A stretch of DNA of 64,000 nucleotides from Gallionella capsiferriformans ES-2 (GTDB taxonomy: Bacteria > Pseudomonadota > Gammaproteobacteria > Burkholderiales > Gallionellaceae), in contig NC_014394.1 of assembly GCF_000145255.1 (NCBI RefSeq), forward strand, positions 1,922,001 to 1,986,000. The letters are read 5' to 3'. The position numbers were made by a program, and so were the translations under genes. The notes under the pieces were generated by a model that did not search any database, was not told the DNA's origin, and saw only the letters and a list, made by a program, of their open reading frames with translations. Within the stretch, counting starts at the first letter, position 1. Every line of letters starts with the position of its first letter. Shown in pieces: positions 55,203-62,617 of the stretch.

Positions 55203-55225
55203 AGTACTCTCCGTATTCCCGATAG

Positions 55226-55828
55226 TCAGGTGCGTTTACGCGCGACCAGATCGATCAGCGCCGACATGCCGCAATGGCCTGCGCCTTCACATAGTTCGCT
55301 GTCATGTTCTGTCAGATGCAGAATATCCATATCGGCAAACGCATCGCGCAAGAGTGCCTCCGTATACAGATTCTCCGCAGCAGAAGGCCCGCCGGTTTTA
55401 TATTCCAGCTGGCGCGGCGTATAGCCTTGCAGCAGCAACAGCCCGCCGGGTTTTAAGCAGCGTTTGATGCCTGCAAATTGCTGTTCGCGCGCAGCCGGAT
55501 TCGCGTACTGTATAAAGATACCGGCAACCAGATCGAAACGACTTTCCGGCCAGTCCCAGTGCGCCAAATCGACTAATTCACAGTCCATCTTGACGCCGCG
55601 CAGTTGCGCTAACGCGCGCGCCTTTTCAACCGCCACGCTGGCACTATCCACCGATAAAACCTGCAAACCTTGTTCAGTCAGCCACACGCCGTTACGCCCT
55701 TCGCCGTCCGCCACGGCAAGACAGGACGTACCGGGTTGCAGACGGTTCTGCTGCGAGACTAAAAAGGCATTCGGCTCGGTGCCAAAATGATATTCCTCAC
55801 CCGCATAACGCGCATTCCATACGCTCAT
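55226..55828 (-). CDS. Class I SAM-dependent methyltransferase
   Basis: The start at 55828 (MSVWNARYAGEEYHFGTEPNAFL) overlaps the psd stop by 4 bases and gives 200 residues; the frame open to 55873 lies inside psd. Motif I is CLAVADGEGRNGVWL, motif II VLSVDSASVAVEKARAL and the later acidic loop FDLVAGIFIQYA. The N-terminal WNARYA..EYHFGTEPN is typical of TehB/thiopurine-type small-molecule methyltransferases. The substrate is unknown. Confidence 0.87.
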   Translation of the reverse strand: MSVWNARYAGEEYHFGTEPNAFLVSQQNRLQPGTSCLAVADGEGRNGVWLTEQGLQVLSVDSASVAVEKARALAQLRGVKMDCELVDLAHWDWPESRFDLVAGIFIQYANPAAREQQFAGIKRCLKPGGLLLLQGYTPRQLEYKTGGPSAAENLYTEALLRDAFADMDILHLTEHDSELCEGAGHCGMSALIDLVARKRT

Positions 55829-56661
55829 AATCCCATCCCCTCGCCCATGCGCACGGGCAGCTGCGGCGCCCATTGCGCGTTAAATTTCAACGTGTCTTTC
55901 GGGAACAGCATCACGACCGTGGAACCTAGCAAAAAGCGCCCCATTTCATCGCCCTTTTTCAGATTAATTTGCTGATCGTCGTAGCGCCATTCACGCACCT
56001 CGCCGGTACGCGGCGGATTAACCACGCCATGCCAGACGGTCGCCATACTGCCGACGATGGTCGCACCGACCAGCGTCAAAACAAACTCACCCTGCGCGGT
56101 ATCAAAGACGCACACTACCCGTTCATTGCGCGCAAACAAACCCGGCACGCCGCGCGCGGTCACAGGATTCACCGAAAACAGATCGCCCGGCACATAGATC
56201 ATGCGCGTCAGGCGTCCGTCGCAAGGCATGTGGATGCGGTGATAATCGCGAGGACTCAGATAGATGGTGGCAAAGCTGCCGTCCTGAAACTGTGCCGCCA
56301 GCGTAGCATCGCCGCCGACCAGCGCGGTCGTCGAATAGGTGTGACCTTTCGCCTGAAACAGCTGATCATTTTCAATCGCTCCGAACTGGCTGATCGCGCC
56401 ATCGACCGGACAAACATAGGTAGCCGACGCCAAAGGACGCGCATCAGACTTTAAGGCGCGTGTGAAAAAATCATTGAAAGTGGCATAACTCTGCACATCG
56501 GGATTGGCCGCTTCCGCCATGTTCACGTTGTAACGTGCGATGAACCACTTGATCAACGAGGGCGTCCATGAGGCCTGCGCACTGGCGACTTTTCCGGCGA
56601 TTTCGGTCAGAGTCTGTTTTGGAAGAAGGTATTGCAAGAGAACTGCGAGACGATCGAACAC
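55825..56661 (-). CDS. psd: Phosphatidylserine decarboxylase
   Basis: A 278-residue proenzyme starting with GTG at 56661. The self-cleavage motif LGST has Gly246-Ser247, where cleavage creates the pyruvoyl cofactor from Ser247; the catalytic region YLSPRDYHRIHMPCDG is complete. It makes phosphatidylethanolamine at the inner membrane. A TATAAT at 56694-56699 (minus strand), 33 bases before the start, is the likely -10 box. Confidence 0.95.
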   Translation of the reverse strand: MFDRLAVLLQYLLPKQTLTEIAGKVASAQASWTPSLIKWFIARYNVNMAEAANPDVQSYATFNDFFTRALKSDARPLASATYVCPVDGAISQFGAIENDQLFQAKGHTYSTTALVGGDATLAAQFQDGSFATIYLSPRDYHRIHMPCDGRLTRMIYVPGDLFSVNPVTARGVPGLFARNERVVCVFDTAQGEFVLTLVGATIVGSMATVWHGVVNPPRTGEVREWRYDDQQINLKKGDEMGRFLLGSTVVMLFPKDTLKFNAQWAPQLPVRMGEGMGL

Positions 56662-56693
56662 GGTAGCCTGTCTGATTTTTATATCGGGTGCGC

Positions 56694-56699
56694 ATTATA
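56694..56699 (-). promoter_or_regulatory. Likely -10 box of the psd promoter
   Basis: A perfect TATAAT on the minus strand 33 bases before the psd GTG. No clear -35 lies 16-18 bases upstream. Confidence 0.45.
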
Positions 56700-56811
56700 C
56701 CCAATCATGCTGGTAAAAATTTTTAGCTATGCCCGCTTGATTCCATATAAAGCGAAAATCCCTTGCAAAATCAGAATTTTCCAATAGCGCCGAAAGCATT
56801 CGAGACACATA

Positions 56812-57018
56812 ATGTACAGCACAAATTTATTGCCCACCTTGGATTTCGTCAGCAATTATGAAAAGGTTGGCACAAAGCTGACGATCGTGACAAGCAACAA
56901 TGCGCCAATAGCAGCCACTCAATTTTCAATAGGTAGCCGATACAACTCTCCCCAAGACATTTCATTTTCGATTGATATTAAAAGCAACATTAGGCCAAGG
57001 GCGCGGCATGAATTTTGA
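56812..57018 (+). CDS. Doubtful small ORF overlapping the RelA/SpoT-like gene
   Basis: A 68-codon frame starting ATG (MYSTNLLPTLDFVSNYEKV) and ending 11 bases inside the following gene. Composition is Ser/Asn-rich, with no recognised domain and only a weak GAGA upstream. It could be a leader peptide or a small partner, but chance is as likely. Confidence 0.2.
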   Translation: MYSTNLLPTLDFVSNYEKVGTKLTIVTSNNAPIAATQFSIGSRYNSPQDISFSIDIKSNIRPRARHEF

Positions 57019-60000
57019 TGATTACGAAAAACGGTACTTTTCGCTCTACACCGAATATGCAGAGACCGTGCGGTTCATTATAGAGAAGGCAATAGCCGCT
57101 ACTGGCGGTTTGCCTGTCCTTCAGTCAATTCAAGCGCGAGCAAAAGCGCCGGACAGACTGAAAGATCGCCTTGAGGAAGTAGGCTTGATTGAGTCGCAGA
57201 ACATTGAAGAGGATCGAAAGGACCTCGCTGGGATCCGACTGATCTTTTACACAAATACTGACGTTGATAGGTTTTTAGCATCTCGCCTTATTTTCGAGAA
57301 TTTCGAGATTGACTTGCAGGCCACTAAGATTCACCACCCTACGAAAGAAAATGAGGGCACGCGATACCAAGCAATACACTATGTCGTAAGCCTGAAAGAA
57401 GAGCGCGCCAAGCTTCCGGAATATGCAAAGTTCAAAAAATTGCGCTGTGAAATTCAAATCCACACCATCTTGAATCATGCATGGTCTGAAACTTCACACG
57501 ATATTCTTTACAAGGATCGTCCGCATGCCGGGTTTGGCTCCAAGGCAATGGAGTCCATTTCCAAACGCTTCAACAACATCATGGACACGTATCTGATGCC
57601 AGCTGGCTACGAGTTTCAGCGAGTTCAGCATGATTACGAGCGGCTTCAACAAGGCAAGAAGCTTTTCGACAGAGGCGCTATTGCATCGCTACTCAGTGCA
57701 AAGAATAACAACGAGCGATACGATCTTCTCGTGTCTCTAAAGGAAGTCGCATTACCCAATTACGACGACATCGCGGCGATTTTCAGTGATCTGTACGAAC
57801 CATTACTCGAAAGTGCCAAACTGGCGCGATCAACACCAGACGAGCAAATCGACACGCCATTCGGTAAGCTTAAAGGTAAGAGCTCAACTGATGTATTGCG
57901 TGTCATCGTTCAGATTTTTGATTACCTTCGATATGTAAATATTGAGAAAACATTCAACGCTTACTGCGAACTATTTGAGGCGGAGTCAGACGCTGATGTG
58001 CGTAAACAAATTCTGGATAGTGTAAAGCGCCTATCCGAATACGAGTTTAAAACTTGGAATCAAGTTGGGCCACAAATTCAGCAGTTTCTGGCAAATATGC
58101 TTTCTCAAATGAAGCCAGAGAGACAAGCATCCCTCCGCTCACTAATCATAACTGCATGGCGCGAACTATTAGCCGGAGACATCTCGGGTACGACTTGGTC
58201 AGCCGATTCAGTGACATGGCAAACCGGAGCCTTGCCTGTATCGGACACGCTAAAACAGATACGAGGTCTGGCTATCGCTGGTCTATTCGACCTCTTTCAA
58301 AGTGCGCAAACAGACAAGGAGAAAAGGGATGTTTTATCCGCCTTGGATGCCGCTGCACAGTTGCCCCATCAAGCTGCATACTCCAATGAATTGATGGCGC
58401 TTACCCTTGTCAATTCAAAGCAAATAGTCGATTTTTATATAGGAGCGTCTGACACGCTTTCCTATGAACTGCTGGAACATGTCGAGCATAAGCTTCTGTG
58501 GAATTATCGACGTACTCCCCAACTTGCTAATGACGAAGGAGGCAAGTTCAATTGCCAAGCTGAAGCCCAAGCACTCATCGGCGCTATCGAGGCATTTCGT
58601 GACCGCATAAATACGAACGATGATTTTGTGCGTTATAAGACGCTCGTGGGGTACGAGGCAGTCTTTCCACAACATTGGATCAATAATAAATTCGACTACC
58701 AAGAAGTCGAGAAGTATCGAAAAAAACAAATAGACCAGTTTGTGAATTCCATAATTGCCGAAAACGAAGCTGAATGGTTTGCGTGCATGGAGCGATGTGC
58801 TCTTACCAAGTCAAACGACTTGGCTACCTTCCCAACCTTCGTTACCTTTGTTGTGGCTCTGTCGAAAACAAAGCCTGCGGTTGTTGATAGATACCTTGAG
58901 GCTGCAACAGAGAACCTTCTTAATTTCTTGCCGGGTTTTCTTGATGGGCTAGCTCAAAGCGGTAATGAGGATATTTACCTGCGTGTGGTGGCAAGGTTTA
59001 TAGAACAAGGGACACAACTAACAGCGCTGGCAAGACATTGGAGAAATTCAAAGCCAGCGCAGCCCTCGCTGATTTTCGAAGTTCTCAGGAAGGCGATTGC
59101 CGCTAAAGACAATATTGCAGTTATCGAATGCATGCTCTTTTCGATGGAAGAAAGCGGGAGCCAAAGAGTTCCACCAAGCAATGACCTCTTCCGCCCCGCG
59201 TTGGTTTACCTGACAGAAAGCAAGGACGCGCGTTGGGTGCATGGGGCTTGGTTTTTGGGGGAAATACCAGACTTCTTTAAGCACTTGTCTGACGATGACG
59301 CCTCACTCCTATTGCAAAACCTTGTCCCAGCACCGCGAATCGAGTTCGACTCTGAAAGGCTGCTTGAGCTGATTGCCGAGCATCACCTCCAAGCTGTCTG
59401 GAAGTACTTCGGCGACCGGCTAATCTACGAGGCAGATAAAGGAGAAGATGATAAATACGAAGCCATACCATATGGATTTGGTGGACTTGAAAAACAACTC
59501 TCGCGAGACGTCTCACTCGCAATATCATTCGGACGCACTTGGTTTGCTCAAGATAAAGAAATATTTCAATACAGAGGTGGACGCCTACTAAGTTCGGCAT
59601 TTCCACACTGTGCTGAGACTTTTGCGCAGGCGTTGGCTAACCTAGTAACTAACGGCAACGATACCGATGCAGATTTTGTGTTAGATGTTATGCAAAACTA
59701 TAATGAAGAGCCTTCCACTCACGAAGTTCTCAAACGAATCGTGGATCGCTATTCTCAGGACGATTCAAAACTAAACAGGGTGGAAATTTGTTTCGACAAG
59801 ACTGGCGTGGTAATGGGGGAGTTTGGATTTGCCGACGCATATCGAGCAAAAAAACAATCCATATTGGCATGGGTGGATGATCCACGCTTGGCAGTCCGCA
59901 ATTTTGCCGAGGCTCATTCTGCGGAGTTAGATGTCCGCATTGCTTCAGAGCAAAAGCGAGCTGATGAACGCATCGAAATGAGACGTCGCAAGTTTGATGT

Positions 60001-60034
60001 CGACCTCGGTTCCGATGGCAATGGGGAATCATAA
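57008..60034 (+). CDS. Large RelA/SpoT-domain protein with long helical C-terminal region
   Basis: The ATG at 57008 (MNFDDYEKRYFSLYTEYAE) has AAGGG 7 bases upstream and gives 1008 residues; an ATG at 56972 would add 12. Residues about 15-215 match the (p)ppGpp-synthetase fold: RAK at 44-46, DLAGIRLIF at 72-80, GTRYQAIHY at 117-125 and CEIQIHTILNHAW at 147-159 followed by H164 and YK 168-169. The catalytic Glu (148 in EIQIHT) is present. No HD hydrolase, TGS or ACT domain is seen. The remaining roughly 780 residues look all-helical with no membrane segment, perhaps HEAT/ARM-like, and the C-terminus is charged (EQKRADERIEMRRRKFDVD). It stands alone between psd and a long non-coding stretch, and is AT-richer than its neighbours, which suggests transfer. 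Function inferred: alarmone-type or nucleotide-modifying effector; the long part may be the sensor. Confidence 0.85.
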   Translation: MNFDDYEKRYFSLYTEYAETVRFIIEKAIAATGGLPVLQSIQARAKAPDRLKDRLEEVGLIESQNIEEDRKDLAGIRLIFYTNTDVDRFLASRLIFENFEIDLQATKIHHPTKENEGTRYQAIHYVVSLKEERAKLPEYAKFKKLRCEIQIHTILNHAWSETSHDILYKDRPHAGFGSKAMESISKRFNNIMDTYLMPAGYEFQRVQHDYERLQQGKKLFDRGAIASLLSAKNNNERYDLLVSLKEVALPNYDDIAAIFSDLYEPLLESAKLARSTPDEQIDTPFGKLKGKSSTDVLRVIVQIFDYLRYVNIEKTFNAYCELFEAESDADVRKQILDSVKRLSEYEFKTWNQVGPQIQQFLANMLSQMKPERQASLRSLIITAWRELLAGDISGTTWSADSVTWQTGALPVSDTLKQIRGLAIAGLFDLFQSAQTDKEKRDVLSALDAAAQLPHQAAYSNELMALTLVNSKQIVDFYIGASDTLSYELLEHVEHKLLWNYRRTPQLANDEGGKFNCQAEAQALIGAIEAFRDRINTNDDFVRYKTLVGYEAVFPQHWINNKFDYQEVEKYRKKQIDQFVNSIIAENEAEWFACMERCALTKSNDLATFPTFVTFVVALSKTKPAVVDRYLEAATENLLNFLPGFLDGLAQSGNEDIYLRVVARFIEQGTQLTALARHWRNSKPAQPSLIFEVLRKAIAAKDNIAVIECMLFSMEESGSQRVPPSNDLFRPALVYLTESKDARWVHGAWFLGEIPDFFKHLSDDDASLLLQNLVPAPRIEFDSERLLELIAEHHLQAVWKYFGDRLIYEADKGEDDKYEAIPYGFGGLEKQLSRDVSLAISFGRTWFAQDKEIFQYRGGRLLSSAFPHCAETFAQALANLVTNGNDTDADFVLDVMQNYNEEPSTHEVLKRIVDRYSQDDSKLNRVEICFDKTGVVMGEFGFADAYRAKKQSILAWVDDPRLAVRNFAEAHSAELDVRIASEQKRADERIEMRRRKFDVDLGSDGNGES

Positions 60035-60527
60035 AAATTTTAGAGTATTTGGAAGAAAATACATGCTGTTCTTTCCAGGTATATATCCTGCAATAACGCC
60101 AACCTAATCAATAAGTTAGTAGCATAAACTTTTGAATTTTTAAACAGAATAAATGAAGTATCCTAACTGACTGCTGTGTCTCGATTGCAGATATACAGGA
60201 TTGAAAATTGTTTGCTCATTAGCAGACCGTCACGCACGGGGCAGGGATTTTCATTTAAATGAACACCAAGTCAGGCAATAGCGGAAAAATCGCCATTCCT
60301 CATCGCGCAGGCAGATCCAGCTCCCCTGCGCTCCTCGCACTTGTACTATGCGCATCTATTTAATGCACCAGCTCGATACTGACTATGCAGCGCGCCGTCA
60401 CTCTGTTGTGTGTTATTAACCCGCATTCTCGCAATAGACCGAAATACATAGCCCATCAGACATATTGATTCGTTGTTGACTTGCCATTATCGTCTGCGCT
60501 CAGGATTTGCAGAGATTTTCAGCATGA
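60035..60527. other. Long gene-free region after the RelA/SpoT-like gene
   Basis: About 490 bases with no credible gene on either strand and no strong terminator. The one clear element is a 14-bp perfect palindrome TTCATTTAAATGAA at 60250-60263. It may be decayed sequence or hold the promoter for the next gene. Confidence 0.45.
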
Positions 60528-60914
60528 CCCGGACTGCAAAATAGCTCGATTGAAGGCTCGGCTGCAGCGGTTGACAGGCAAGTTACACCCCTCTGCCGAC
60601 ACCGCGCACCATTCTGTGTAACCCACATATTCTTCTGTGAACACGGCAGAACATTCGGTGAAGAGATCATCGCATTCGACGGGCACGGAATAGCGTTCGG
60701 TAGCGATTACATTTCATTCGGTGGGTACCGCATAGCATTCGCTGGGAACATAGCACCGGTTAAAAACAATTTCACACCTCTCGCTCGCAACCCGCGAGAG
60801 GTTGACAAGAAGTTCAGAGCAATCAACAGGAAGCTTCCAGCACAAAAAAATGGCTCTAAAAAGCAGGATTTACTCGCAGCGTTAACCGCGTCATCAATCA
60901 AGGGAGTTACTCAC
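60528..60914 (+). other. Start-less open frame in phase with the following gene
   Basis: From just after a TGA at 60525-60527, the frame is open for 129 codons and runs in phase into the 60915 gene, but it contains no ATG, GTG or TTG. It includes seven degenerate heptapeptides. It may be the decayed or frameshifted N-terminal part of a longer ancestor, or be translated from a rare start (CTG at 60534 or ATT at 60549). Confidence 0.5.
60612..60758 (+). repeat. Seven tandem 21-bp repeats (heptapeptide-coding)
   Basis: Units start at 60612, 60633, 60654, 60675, 60696, 60717 and 60738. Each begins TTC (Phe), and the best ones read TTCGGTGGG...ATAGCA. Translated in the frame of the next gene they give FCVTHIF, FCEHGRT, FGEEIIA, FDGHGIA, FGSDYIS, FGGYRIA and FAGNIAP, consensus F-G-x-x-x-I-A. 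Confidence 0.85.
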
Positions 60915-61607
60915 ATGCCGAATGCCACTTACATGCCGCAAAACGAAACAGCGAAACTCGAACTACTGGAACATCTGGCCGCTATTTCTCCGAAGTACCA
61001 GAGCACGGTTGAAATCAGTGATGCTGACATGGAGGCTCTGAAAAACGATGCGATTAACCTGCGCCTCGCTCACACACTGAAGCATCAGGCGCAAAGTTTT
61101 GGGCACCAATGTACCGCTTACATGCATCTGCTCTGGGAGGGCGACAGCGGCGATACGAGCTGGCCTACCGCACCCGCTATCGTACCGAATCCCGCACAAA
61201 TCATCACACCCGGCGCTACCGCGCGACTCTCTTCTCTGGTGGCACGCATCAAGGCGCATAAAAATTACACCACCGCAATCGGACAGGATTTACATATTAT
61301 AGGGGCCGCAATCGTGCTTGATACGGCAAGCTTGAAACCCGCTTTAAGCGTTAAGTTCAATGCCGGTCATCCGGTTATTGCATGGACTAAAGGCCAGGCC
61401 GCTGCGATTGAAATCCATGTAGATAGAGGGGATGGCAACGGCTTTACATTTTTCACTATCAACACCGAGCCTGACACCCTTGATGACACACCGCTCCCTG
61501 CTGCTGGCACCGGCGTTAACTGGCAATACAAGGCCATTTATCGTTTGCATGATGCACAGGTCGGCCAATGGAGCGATGTCGTAAGCATCAAGGCCGTCAG
61601 CTCATAA
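60915..61607 (+). CDS. Unknown protein with C-terminal FN3-like domain
   Basis: The ATG at 60915 follows AGGGAG by 8 bases and gives 230 residues. The N-terminal half is helical (ELLEHLAAISPKYQSTVEISDADMEAL); the C-terminal part (from about residue 150) has the strand pattern of a fibronectin type III-like domain: AIEIHVDRGDGNGFTFF and WQYKAIYRLHDAQVGQWSDVVSI. No signal peptide or membrane helix. I do not recognise the family. The heptapeptide-repeat frame upstream is in phase, so an older form of the gene may have been longer. It ends before a bidirectional terminator. Confidence 0.75.
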   Translation: MPNATYMPQNETAKLELLEHLAAISPKYQSTVEISDADMEALKNDAINLRLAHTLKHQAQSFGHQCTAYMHLLWEGDSGDTSWPTAPAIVPNPAQIITPGATARLSSLVARIKAHKNYTTAIGQDLHIIGAAIVLDTASLKPALSVKFNAGHPVIAWTKGQAAAIEIHVDRGDGNGFTFFTINTEPDTLDDTPLPAAGTGVNWQYKAIYRLHDAQVGQWSDVVSIKAVSS

Positions 61608-61652
61608 TTTTTTCTGCGATGTATATAAGACAGTCTGACTGTCGCCAATTAA

Positions 61653-61683
61653 AAGTGTGCCTAGAGCATATTCCGGCACACTT
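61653..61683. terminator. Hairpin terminator between convergent genes
   Basis: AAGTGTGCC (61653-61661) pairs perfectly with GGCACACTT (61675-61683). On the minus strand it is followed by TTTAATT, so it suits the AEC transporter gene best; it may also act on the plus strand. Confidence 0.75.
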
Positions 61684-61693
61684 ACTTAACCAT

Positions 61694-62599
61694 CTATATA
61701 CCCCGCATCAGCCACCACCACCCGGTGAGGGTGAAGAAGGACGCAATCAGTCCTACCGCGACCATCAGATTCACCAGCGGCGGATCCAGATCGTGCTCGG
61801 CGGCGACAATAGCCGCCGTAATCATAGGCGGCATCGCGGCTTCAAACAGCGTGACCTGAATCGCCTGACCGTGCGCACCCAGTATCGGCACATACAGCAG
61901 CAAAACGGCAAGCGGCGCCAGAATCAGCTTAAATCCTAAACCCAGCGCCAGATTGCGCTTGTGCTCGCTGACATGTCCGAGGCGCAGTTGCAGACCGACC
62001 GACAGCAAAGCCAACGGCGCCAGTGTATCCCCTAAGCGTTTGAGTAACACGGTAAACCAGTCGGCATACTCGACTGGTATCAGCAGCAAAGCAATCGCCA
62101 ATGAAATGAAAGGCGGAAACAAGGCGATGCGCTTGAAAATCTGCATCGCCGTCGGACGCCCCGATGAGTAAATACCCGCCACGGTGATGCCCAGAATAGA
62201 TAAGGCAAAGAAGGAGCCTAGTTGATCGGCGATAATGGCGGTGGTCAGGCCCGAGGACCCGTAAAACGCCTCCACCATCGGCAGACCGAAAAACGAGGTA
62301 TTGCCTAAACCGCCCACCAGAATTAACGCGCCTGTGGTGGCTCGCGGTAATTTCAGCCAGCGCCCGACAAAATAGAAAAAGCCTGCCGACAGCCCGAACA
62401 CCAGCCAAGCCATCAAGCCTGTGAGGAGAATATCGCCCGAGAGTGTCAGCCGATGAATGTACAGCAGCGACAAGGCCGGCAATGACACGTGAATAATAAA
62501 ACTGTTCAGCGTTGCCGGCGCATTGTCCGGCATGCGTCGAAAATACCGCAGCAGCATACCTGCGACAAAACAGAGGACGAGCAGCAGCAGATTGTTCAT
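61694..62599 (-). CDS. AEC-family (auxin efflux carrier-like) transporter
   Basis: A 301-residue protein with about ten membrane helices and typical features of the AEC/BASS-like family: FVGRWLKLPRATTGALILVGGLGNTSFFGLPMVEAFYG in the first half and LGLGFKLILAPLAVLLLY followed by EAAMPPMITAAIVAAEHDLDP in the second, with broken helices at GNTSFFG. Bacterial members export or import small carboxylates such as malate or malonate; the substrate here is unknown. It lies 18 bases after thrC in the same direction. Confidence 0.88.
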   Translation of the reverse strand: MNNLLLLVLCFVAGMLLRYFRRMPDNAPATLNSFIIHVSLPALSLLYIHRLTLSGDILLTGLMAWLVFGLSAGFFYFVGRWLKLPRATTGALILVGGLGNTSFFGLPMVEAFYGSSGLTTAIIADQLGSFFALSILGITVAGIYSSGRPTAMQIFKRIALFPPFISLAIALLLIPVEYADWFTVLLKRLGDTLAPLALLSVGLQLRLGHVSEHKRNLALGLGFKLILAPLAVLLLYVPILGAHGQAIQVTLFEAAMPPMITAAIVAAEHDLDPPLVNLMVAVGLIASFFTLTGWWWLMRGI

Positions 62600-62617
62600 G
62601 CCTCTGTCAGGTGCCGA

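Noticed and set aside
60612..60758. The 21-bp tandem array as a CRISPR
   Set aside because: The units are adjacent with no spacers, each is only 21 bp and degenerate, and no cas gene is near.
60707..60901. 64-codon minus-strand ORF over the 21-bp repeats
   Set aside because: The repeats do not run through this frame, there is no ribosome-binding site, and the frame overlaps the leader of the next gene.
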